Shown here in pieces: positions 1 to 5,206 of a stretch of 6,873 nt of DNA. A model generated the notes under the pieces. It was not told the origin of the DNA. It saw only the letters and a list, made by a program, of their open reading frames with translations, and made no database searches. Within the stretch, counting starts at the first letter, position 1. Each line of letters starts with the position of its first letter. This DNA comes from Lutibacter sp. (lineage in GTDB: Bacteria; Bacteroidota; Bacteroidia; Flavobacteriales; Flavobacteriaceae): assembly GCA_021647265.1 (NCBI GenBank), contig JAKIVA010000087.1:1-6873 (forward strand). Direction: 5' to 3'. Position numbers and translations under genes: made by a program.

Positions 1-873
1 AAGGTGCTAACGTCTGATGCTACTGGACTGGCAAGTTGGGTAACACCTGCTGCAGCACCTACAACTACAGATGCGCTCACCGAAGGCATCACCAATTTAT
101 ATTATACAGAAGCTAGAGTATCTGCCAATACTAGTGTCGCTGCTAACACAGCAAAAACTGGCATTACTTCTACACAAGCAAATGCAATTGTTTCTAACAC
201 AGCCAAAGTTACCAATGCAACTCATACTGGTGATGTTACAGGTGCAACAGCATTAACTATTGGAAATTCAAAAGTTACCAATGCTAAAGTAGCCACGGGT
301 ATTGATGCTACAAAATTAGCCGATGGTACGGTATCTAATACAGAGTTACAGTACATTAATACGGTAAGTTCGAATGTTCAAACGCAGTTAGATGCAATGC
401 AACAATACGGATTATTTGTTTTGTCAACAAGCTCAACCAGTTACCTTGGAACTGGAGACCATTGTCCTTTTAACTCTACATTTAATAGCAACAATTCAAT
501 GGGGTTAATAACGTTGTATACCACACCTTACACAACAGCTCTTGGAAGTACAGGTTTAGGGCGTGTAAACCTTAAGGGAGGTTACCGTTACAAAATTTCT
601 GGTTATGTTAGAAGTCTTGGTGCTACTACCTTTTACGGGTATTCAATTTACAATGCAAACAATGGATCTCAGATTGGAACTTTTGCAGGAGGATATGCTT
701 CTCCTAATCAAGACCAAAATACTGGTGATCAAGGTAGCCATGCTTTTGTTTCATCTAGTACAGACACTCTTATAGAGCTGAGAAAAACTGGAGGAACAAT
801 AATTAGCTGGTATTCTGGTAATAATAATTTGAGTGGATCTTATTTAATGGTAGAGTGTTTGGGTAAAATATAA
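1..873 (+). CDS. Tail-fibre/adhesin-like repetitive protein, 3' part (5' end outside window)
   Basis: Open in frame from the first base (AAG GTG CTA...) to TAA at 871-873, with a second stop TAG directly behind. The GTG at 4 is an internal codon of a 'KVLTSDATGLASW' segment typical of Flavobacteriia surface and phage-tail-fibre-like proteins, so the real start lies upstream. Residues about 1-20 are this linker. About 40-130 is a low-complexity Asn/Thr/Ala region with repeated 'NTAK' and 'KVTNA' units and a 'HTGDVTGATALTIGN' segment, likely a fibrous, possibly trimeric stalk. From about 135 to the end (290 residues seen) is a compact Gly/Ser/Tyr-rich domain ('NLKGGYRYKISGYVR') resembling a tail-fibre head or C1q-like receptor-binding tip. 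An extracellular attachment role is inferred. It could be a prophage fibre or a chromosomal adhesin; no other phage gene is visible. It converges with the permease gene at 944-1645. The DNA looks less AT-rich than the minus-strand genes further right. Confidence 0.75.
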   Translation, partial: KVLTSDATGLASWVTPAAAPTTTDALTEGITNLYYTEARVSANTSVAANTAKTGITSTQANAIVSNTAKVTNATHTGDVTGATALTIGNSKVTNAKVATGIDATKLADGTVSNTELQYINTVSSNVQTQLDAMQQYGLFVLSTSSTSYLGTGDHCPFNSTFNSNNSMGLITLYTTPYTTALGSTGLGRVNLKGGYRYKISGYVRSLGATTFYGYSIYNANNGSQIGTFAGGYASPNQDQNTGDQGSHAFVSSSTDTLIELRKTGGTIISWYSGNNNLSGSYLMVECLGKI

Positions 874-883
874 TAGATTTTAT

Positions 884-925
884 CATCCTACAGATGCTTT
901 ATAATTCTTTTTAATTTTTAGGATG
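884..925. terminator. Weak inverted repeat between convergent genes, possible bidirectional terminator
   Basis: CATCCTA (884-890) pairs perfectly with TAGGATG (919-925) across a 28-base AT-rich loop that contains T-runs. It lies in the 70-base gap between the convergent genes ending at 873 and 944. The stem is short and the loop long, so termination is suggested mainly by position. Confidence 0.3.
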
Positions 926-943
926 TGTTGTAATATTCTTAAA

Positions 944-1645
944 TTAATTCATAAACAACCAATAAACACCTATAATTAAAGCAAATAAACCACTTGCAAA
1001 ACGAATTCCTCTAAAAAAGTTGCTATTGTGGTTGTTTTTTGAGGCGTGAGAAACATGCCCAATAACCATTGCATAAGAAACCATGGCAAGTATGGTTCCA
1101 ATTCCAAATCCAATAATATATTCGGTTGACTCTAATTTAGATGTAAATCCTAAAACGGGTAAAAACAATAAAAAATGAGCAATACCAGCCAATCCATGAA
1201 CGTAGCCAAAAGATAAGGAAGCTGTTGTGTTTTGTTTTAAATTTAAATGTTGATGATTGTGTGAGCCATATTTAGAATGCTGATGTTCGTGTTTGTGTAT
1301 AATACCATTATTTTCTGTATGAATATGTATGTGTGTATGATTTTTTTCTTTTTTAAAAAGTTGAAAAAAAATCCAAATACTTAAGCCAATTAATAATACC
1401 CCAACAAATTTTTCACTATGAGCCGAGATTTTTTCAACAGGAATAAATTCTTTAAAAAGTAAAAATAAAACACCAATAGATAACATACCCGATAAATGGC
1501 CTATTCCCCAAAATAAGCCAACTTTCCAAGCTTTCTTTTTACTTTCTATAGCAAAAGGAGTAACTGCAGCTAAATGATCTGGCCCAGAAATTACGTGTGT
1601 AATTGCAGCAATAATACCTGCAAAAAGAGGAAGGTAGAAATCCAT
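944..1645 (-). CDS. NicO/UreH-like metal-ion permease with His-rich loop
   Basis: 233-residue integral membrane protein with about six hydrophobic segments (roughly 5-28, 42-64, 78-98, 142-165, 176-198, 211-231). The first carries H17-VISGP-D23-H24 followed by LAAV, the HX4-5DH-type signature of nickel/cobalt transporters and UreH-like proteins. The second has GxGHLSG (H50), and segment four has H150-GLAGIA-H157. Between segments three and four is a His-rich loop (103-133) with 11 histidines, as in RcnA-type nickel/cobalt efflux proteins, likely a cytoplasmic metal-binding loop. The likely role is movement of Ni2+ or Co2+ across the inner membrane. Direction and metal cannot be decided from sequence, and no urease, hydrogenase or cobalamin gene is nearby. 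The ATG at 1643-1645 starts right at the first membrane helix, which fits the family. No Shine-Dalgarno is seen. The upstream DNA has a ten-base T run (1710-1719) and the stem-loop at 1734-1812. Some homologues are annotated as 'TauE/SafE family' or 'urease accessory protein UreH'. Confidence 0.8.
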   Translation of the reverse strand: MDFYLPLFAGIIAAITHVISGPDHLAAVTPFAIESKKKAWKVGLFWGIGHLSGMLSIGVLFLLFKEFIPVEKISAHSEKFVGVLLIGLSIWIFFQLFKKEKNHTHIHIHTENNGIIHKHEHQHSKYGSHNHQHLNLKQNTTASLSFGYVHGLAGIAHFLLFLPVLGFTSKLESTEYIIGFGIGTILAMVSYAMVIGHVSHASKNNHNSNFFRGIRFASGLFALIIGVYWLFMN

Positions 1646-2105
1646 TTAAATTGAGATTTTAAACATTAAATTTACAATTTTCTATTTAAAATAGTTCTTA
1701 TTTAATTAATTTTTTTTTTGCTAATAACCTGAGTTTGATGTAAGCAAATTACTTGATTTCGATACAAAATTCTTTCAGAATTTCACTACCATTGACGTAA
1801 TTTGCTATCAAAACACATCAATCCAAGCCTGCCTTTAGATTTGTATTGTTAAGTCTTACTTATTTATTAAGTTTAACTTTACAAAGAAAGAATGGGGTGA
1901 GCTTAGCTTGCCGCTAGATTTCAGGTTAATATTAATTTGGTGTAATTGTGATTTATTAATAAACGTTTCTAAAGGAATAAATTCAAACACTGGATATTTG
2001 GTATTTAATATTAGCGTTTACCATAATACCTCATTCGTCTATTTTCGTCCAAAAAAGGGAGAGCGAATTCCATTTCACAATGAAAAACACAACTTTTTAT
2101 AAGGC
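1646..2105. other. 460-base stretch without a convincing gene
   Basis: Holds the 5' flank of the permease gene (including a T10 run at 1710-1719 and many AT steps), the nested stem-loop at 1734-1812, and a stretch about 1856-2105 that may contain a decayed gene. On the minus strand, a frame open from 2017 to the stop at 1856-1858 (53 codons, no start codon) reads plausible protein sequence ('NTKYPVFEFIPLETFINK' near its start). A second short piece in another frame (ATG at 2073 to a stop at 2011-2013, 20 codons) lies just before it. That would fit a frameshifted remnant, but I recognise neither piece. A 64-codon plus-strand frame starting with TTG at 1908 looks random. No cobalamin-riboswitch B12 box was seen before the permease gene. 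Confidence 0.5.
1734..1812. repeat. Nested stem-loop upstream of the permease gene
   Basis: The outer stem pairs TTTGAT (1734-1739) and AGCAAATTAC (1743-1752) with GTAATTTGCT (1797-1806) and ATCAAA (1807-1812). This gives 16 base pairs broken only by a three-base bulge (1740-1742). Inside the 44-base loop is a second perfect hairpin, AAATTCT (1767-1773), loop TTC, AGAATTT (1777-1783). Neither strand has a T-run straight after the outer stem, so it is not a standard terminator. It could be a structured leader of the permease gene (its inner edge is 88 bases before the start), a small RNA, or a palindromic mobile repeat. Confidence 0.6.
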
Positions 2106-2795
2106 TTATTTTTTAATTAACGCTTTTGCTATAGCATTTTCTATAAGAGGTTCCATAATTAGATATCCAGTTATATTTGGATGAATTCCATCCGTTCCAA
2201 GCTCTTTTTTTAAGCCATTATACTCATTTACCATAGAAGCAAAGTAATCTACATAAACTAAGTTATGCTGGTTCGCATAAGCTTTTAACAGTGTATTGAG
2301 TTTTATAACCTTTTCTGCCGGTTCTAGTCCTTTTCTCCAAGGGAAATCACTAGCAGGAAGTACAGAACATAGTATGACTTTTATGTTATTAGCTTTTGCT
2401 AATTCGGTCATAGATATAATGTTATCTACAATCATTTCAATTGATCTAGGGCCGGTATTCTCCGCAATATCATTTGTTCCAGCTAATATAACTACGGCTG
2501 TAGGCTTTAAATTAATAACATCTTGTCTAAAACGTAATAGCATTTGAGGAGTTGTTTGTCCGCTAATACCTCTATTTATATACGATTTATTTGTAAAGAA
2601 ATTAGGTCGTATTTTTAACCAACTTTCTGTAATTGAATTCCCCATAAATACAATTCTATGTTCATCAGATTTAGGAATTGTTAGTTCAGAATTCTCTTTT
2701 TGAAATTGATGTAAATTAGCCCAATCTTGTGCATAGGTGGATTCTAAAAAAAAGAGTATTAACAAGGTGTTTAAAATTAATTTAAATATTTTCAT
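2106..2795 (-). CDS. Secreted SGNH/GDSL-family hydrolase (esterase/lipase-like)
   Basis: 229 residues. A signal peptide spans about 1-22 (Lys at 2 and 5, hydrophobic 6-17, then STYA before QD), so the enzyme is periplasmic or exported. All SGNH blocks are present. Block I is FMGNSITESW with the nucleophile Ser54, block II is NRGISG with Gly79, block III is GTND with Asn108, and block V is DGIHPN with Asp202 and His205. The family hydrolyses ester bonds in lipids, acetylated sugars or acyl-thioesters. This subgroup (platelet-activating-factor acetylhydrolase-like, near rhamnogalacturonan acetylesterases) is often a carbohydrate or lipid deacylase in Bacteroidetes, but the substrate is not predictable here. 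The length is normal and the ATG at 2793-2795 gives a proper signal peptide. It lies 97 bases downstream of the HEPN-like gene on the same strand. It looks like an ordinary chromosomal gene, without the repeat flanks of the genes to its right. Confidence 0.88.
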   Translation of the reverse strand: MKIFKLILNTLLILFFLESTYAQDWANLHQFQKENSELTIPKSDEHRIVFMGNSITESWLKIRPNFFTNKSYINRGISGQTTPQMLLRFRQDVINLKPTAVVILAGTNDIAENTGPRSIEMIVDNIISMTELAKANNIKVILCSVLPASDFPWRKGLEPAEKVIKLNTLLKAYANQHNLVYVDYFASMVNEYNGLKKELGTDGIHPNITGYLIMEPLIENAIAKALIKK

Positions 2796-2892
2796 AATTT
2801 GATTTTTCTTTATTAGATACGATAGGGAATGAGTTTTTTTGCATTGAATTTAAGGGCTTACAGATGATATTCCTCCTTTGCCTGCTCGACAT

Positions 2893-3477
2893 TTATTCTT
2901 TTATTAATTTTTTACTAGAAATAAGTGTATAAATCTCATTTATGATTTTTTCAGATAATCTTTTATATATAATTTTATAATTCAAGTCTATTTCTAAGGA
3001 ATTATTGGGTTTTTTATTGAAAATAGATTCATATAAACGGTACGTCAACCCATGCAATACCGGATTTCTGTATTCATCATAAATGGAGTCATAATTTTCT
3101 TTTTCTTTTTCTGAAATAATCTTTCGTTCTTTTAATTCTTTTGTGATATTTTTAAATGATAATCCTCTTTTCTCCCCTTCTTTTTTTCCATCTACAACCT
3201 CCCTTTCTTTATTTATTAGGTAATCTAATTGTTCAAAAATATTTTCCTTATTAGGTGTGAAATCATTTGGTGAATTAATTTCTCTAGACAATCTAGTTAT
3301 AAAAATCCTTTCATATAATACAAATGCTGTACTTGCGGAAGAAAGGAATCTGTTTTCTTGATAATTAGAAAGTATTTCCTCAAACATATCATTTTCCATT
3401 TGTAGATGAAAAGATATTTCACCTCTTTTTTTAGCGTCAATTATTTTTTGAAAACTTATTTTGTTTATTGTAGCCAT
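2893..3477 (-). CDS. HEPN-like domain protein (putative RNase or toxin-like)
   Basis: 194 residues, Lys/Glu-rich, predicted mostly helical, with no signal peptide or membrane segment. The key observation is E-Y-RNPVLH-G at 135-143. RNPVLH (137-142) matches the R-N-x3-H form of the HEPN Rx4-6H active-site motif and sits where it should, at the start of a late helix. The early helix at about 44-64 ('SSASTAFVLYERIFITRL') also resembles the first long helix of DUF4145/abortive-infection HEPN proteins. HEPN proteins are commonly metal-independent RNases in toxin-antitoxin, abortive-infection and CRISPR ancillary systems. That this one is a nuclease is inference; some HEPN relatives are inactive. 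No paired nucleotidyltransferase (MNT) or other antitoxin is adjacent. A repeat element (3483-3570) lies directly upstream of the ATG at 3475-3477, and the next gene downstream is the unrelated SGNH hydrolase. It could instead be a scaffold or nucleic-acid-binding protein. Confidence 0.6.
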   Translation of the reverse strand: MATINKISFQKIIDAKKRGEISFHLQMENDMFEEILSNYQENRFLSSASTAFVLYERIFITRLSREINSPNDFTPNKENIFEQLDYLINKEREVVDGKKEGEKRGLSFKNITKELKERKIISEKEKENYDSIYDEYRNPVLHGLTYRLYESIFNKKPNNSLEIDLNYKIIYKRLSEKIINEIYTLISSKKLIKE

Positions 3478-3482
3478 CTAAA

Positions 3483-3570
3483 TTTTATAAGATTTGTGCG
3501 ACGAAAAATCCATTAGAGTTTTTGGACTAAGAAATTCGGTTTGTTATAAATTTAAGCATAAATAATATGC
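3483..3570 (-). repeat. Intergenic cassette-boundary repeat, copy 1 (attC-like)
   Basis: It fills most of the gap between the genes ending at 3587 and starting at 3477. The left block TTTTATAAGATTTGTGCGAC (3483-3502) is identical over 20 bases to 4335-4354. The right block TATAAATTTAAGCATAAAT (3545-3563) is identical over 19 bases to 4410-4428. The middles differ in sequence and length. The right end folds as GCATA (3556-3560) and TATGC (3566-3570) with a five-base loop. Read in gene direction it follows the lipoprotein stop within 20 bases and ends just before the HEPN-like start, as a cassette recombination site would. Confidence 0.7.
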
Positions 3571-3586
3571 GGTGTTAGTCAACGTC

Positions 3587-4318
3587 CTATTCTAAATTTA
3601 ATTCTGTGTTCATAATTAGATTTTTAAAGTTTTTTTTAATATTCCAATTTTTAATTTCTTTCTTTTTGGAAACTTCCCCATTATTACATACAAATGTTCC
3701 TTTCAAAATTGTATCATTTTCAAATAATCCAAATCCTTTTTTAAGTTGTAATTCAAAATTCCCATAAACATCCGATGCAATGGAGTAATCAAATTTTGAA
3801 ATAGATATTTTATATTTTTCAATTGATAATGAGTCAAAGTCAATTCCGTTATATTCTTTTTCGGTTGATTTTGAATATAAATCTATACTTTTTACAAGGC
3901 TGTCTTTTAATATAATTGTTAAGAATTTAAACTGCCCATTTATTTTAGTTAAATATCCTAAATCTCTTGTTTGTAAAATTCTATTCCTCTTCTTAAAATT
4001 CTCACTCATTGTGTCCAATTCTTTTTGTGTAGGAATTGCTGTTTCGAGTTGTATTTTGATTATGTTATTCTTTTTGTCTTTTTTACAATTGCAGATTGAT
4101 AAAATACTATCATTTTTTTTTGAATTAGAAATTTTTACAAAATCAAAGGTTGTTTTTTTTAATAGAGAAGTATCGATTTTGAAACTATTCTGAAATTGTT
4201 CAGTTTTTATATATTCTTCTTTATTTACAGTAATATTAGATTCGATTTTTTCTTTTTTAGGAACACAACCCAAAATTAAATTTAGAACTATAATAAATAT
4301 GAAAAGTATGCGGTTCAT
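3587..4318 (-). CDS. Putative lipoprotein, unknown function
   Basis: 243 residues from the ATG at 4316-4318. The frame extends four codons upstream to a TTG, but the ATG gives the cleaner signal (MNRILFIFIIVLNLILGC). Residues 1-17 are a hydrophobic signal ending in the lipobox LILG-C, with Cys18 the likely lipidated residue. The mature start CVPKKEK lacks Asp at +2, and the Lys-rich start may or may not direct it to the outer membrane. The rest is Lys/Ser/Asn-rich, with a CNC pair near residue 76 and a beta-rich C-terminal half containing 'YGNFELQLKKGFG'. No family was recognised. The gene is bracketed by direct-repeat elements at 3483-3570 and 4335-4442, with no operon partner implied. Codon use is very AT-rich, like its cassette neighbours. 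Confidence 0.65.
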   Translation of the reverse strand: MNRILFIFIIVLNLILGCVPKKEKIESNITVNKEEYIKTEQFQNSFKIDTSLLKKTTFDFVKISNSKKNDSILSICNCKKDKKNNIIKIQLETAIPTQKELDTMSENFKKRNRILQTRDLGYLTKINGQFKFLTIILKDSLVKSIDLYSKSTEKEYNGIDFDSLSIEKYKISISKFDYSIASDVYGNFELQLKKGFGLFENDTILKGTFVCNNGEVSKKKEIKNWNIKKNFKNLIMNTELNLE

Positions 4319-4334
4319 AATTTTACCCAATGGC

Positions 4335-4442
4335 TTTTATAAGATTTGTGCGACAGAAAAATTTCTGATTTTACCATTGTAGTAAATTGCTTTGTTAAAA
4401 TGTTTGTTGTATAAATTTAAGCATAAATTTTATGAGTTGTAG
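4335..4442 (-). repeat. Intergenic cassette-boundary repeat, copy 2 (attC-like)
   Basis: The fullest copy. The left block (4335-4354) is identical to 3483-3502 and the right block (4410-4428) to 3545-3563. Positions 4413-4442 match 5167-5196 at 28 of 30 bases. It contains two perfect small hairpins: CAGAAA-AA-TTTCTG (4354-4367) and CATAAA-T-TTTATG (4422-4434). In gene direction it begins 12 bases after the stop of the gene at 4455-5150 and ends 16 bases before the ATG of the next gene. Conserved ends, a variable palindromic middle and one copy per intergenic gap are what attC sites show, but no perfect GTTRRRY/RYYYAAC core pair was found. Confidence 0.7.
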
Positions 4443-4454
4443 GTGTCTGTCTTT

Positions 4455-5150
4455 TTATTCAAACCTATTAAATACCCAAATATTCGATTCTGATTTGAAT
4501 CCAATAACACCATAATCTTTATTAAAATACAATTCAGTTAATAATGATCTATTTTCAAGGTCAGTTATTTTATAAACATTATTGAAAGTCATACCTAGTA
4601 ATTCTAGTTCATCAACAAACTCATAATTATTAAAACTTTCGAATTCGCTTTTTAATAAACTTTCATTACCATTAAAGCTCGTTATGATATTAAGAATAAG
4701 AGGAAAACTTATATTATTTTCAGTTGGGGGTATTAGAAAGTATAACCAAAATTCATCTACAAATATAGGATAGATGGAAGAATTATGGGTATACAGGTTT
4801 AAGTAATATTCGATATTTAATTCTGTACATTTAAAAGATACCACATACTGTTCACGTATGAATTTATAATAACCAACACCACCATTATCGCATGTTATTT
4901 CAAAGGTGTTATCTTGAAAAACATTCTCTATAGGGCCGAAAGCTGGTTCAAATTTCACTTCATCACCATTTTCATTTCTGAAATAAATATTTTCTTCGCC
5001 ACTATATGGAATAAAGCTCAGTGAATTAGGATTTACGTTAATTATACCTAATTCTGTTATGGTTCCATTACAAAATGGAGGCTCGTTTTCGTTTTCTTTA
5101 CTACAAGATAAGATGAAGAAAACTAAAACGAAAAGGAAATACTTTTTCAT
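4455..5150 (-). CDS. Putative lipoprotein of the SCSKE type, unknown function
   Basis: 231 residues from the ATG at 5148-5150. A TTG six codons upstream is in frame but would add MNKKII before an already complete signal peptide and would overlap the promoter box at 5166-5173. The signal is MKKYFLFVLVFFILSC with lipobox FILS-C (Cys16), followed by SKENENEPP, the Ser-Lys-acidic pattern seen on surface-exposed Flavobacteriaceae lipoproteins. The mature part is rich in aromatic and acidic residues and predicted beta. Its end ('LYFNKDYGVIGFKSESN' then IWVFNRFE) resembles the C-terminal 'YYNKEYGIIGFKD...W' pattern I recall from many small Bacteroidetes lipoproteins without known function. Family assignment is from memory. 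Direct repeats flank it on both sides (copy 2 downstream, copy 3 upstream). Confidence 0.65.
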   Translation of the reverse strand: MKKYFLFVLVFFILSCSKENENEPPFCNGTITELGIINVNPNSLSFIPYSGEENIYFRNENGDEVKFEPAFGPIENVFQDNTFEITCDNGGVGYYKFIREQYVVSFKCTELNIEYYLNLYTHNSSIYPIFVDEFWLYFLIPPTENNISFPLILNIITSFNGNESLLKSEFESFNNYEFVDELELLGMTFNNVYKITDLENRSLLTELYFNKDYGVIGFKSESNIWVFNRFE

Positions 5151-5165
5151 AATTATTTTTTTGTT

Positions 5166-5173
5166 CAAATGTA
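5166..5173 (-). promoter_or_regulatory. Candidate Bacteroidetes -7 box (TACATTTG)
   Basis: The minus strand reads TACATTTG, a perfect match to the Bacteroidetes consensus TAnnTTTG, 15 bases before the lipoprotein ATG at 5150. No TTG -33 box is present at the usual distance. The equivalent bases in repeat copy 2 read TAAATTTA, so the box is not conserved between copies. Transcription starting here would leave a very short leader. Confidence 0.35.
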
Positions 5174-5196
5174 AGCATAAATTTTATGAGTTGTTG
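5167..5196 (-). repeat. Intergenic cassette-boundary repeat, copy 3 (short)
   Basis: Identical to 4413-4442 at 28 of 30 bases, including a perfect 23-base run (5172-5194 versus 4418-4440) with the palindrome CATAAA-T-TTTATG (5176-5188). It lacks the long middle and the TTTTATAAGATTTGTGCGAC block of copies 1 and 2. Its end overlaps the inverted repeat at 5193-5206. Confidence 0.75.
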
Positions 5197-5206
5197 TGCA
5201 TAGTGC
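5193..5206 (+). repeat. Inverted repeat at the 3' end of the nuclease gene
   Basis: GTTGTGCATAGTGC; its reverse complement matches 6458-6471 at 13 of 14 bases. Its last base is the first base (on the plus strand) of the nuclease stop codon triplet 5206-5208. In gene direction it reads ...GCACAAC, one base off the integron RYYYAAC core. Confidence 0.75.

Noticed and set aside
71..256. 61-codon plus-strand frame inside the fibre-like gene
   Set aside because: A shadow of the long repetitive frame, which has far better protein features.
1646..1905. Cobalamin riboswitch ahead of the permease
   Set aside because: No B12 box seen on the minus strand and the structure is a simple nested hairpin.
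1908..2102. 64-codon plus-strand frame with TTG start
   Set aside because: No recognisable motif, no start signal, composition looks random.
2296..2547. 83-codon plus-strand frame opposite the SGNH hydrolase
   Set aside because: Antisense to a gene with all SGNH catalytic blocks.
3483..3570. Canonical integron attC site
   Set aside because: No perfect GTTRRRY/RYYYAAC pair was found in any copy, so only 'attC-like' is claimed.
4011..4193. 60-codon plus-strand frame opposite the first lipoprotein
   Set aside because: Antisense shadow of Lys-rich codons, which read as Phe/Leu.
5151..5168. TTG start for the SCSKE lipoprotein
   Set aside because: It would overlap the candidate promoter box and add residues ahead of an already complete signal peptide.
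3483..5196. CRISPR array
   Set aside because: The repeats are separated by whole genes, not by short spacers, and their middles differ.
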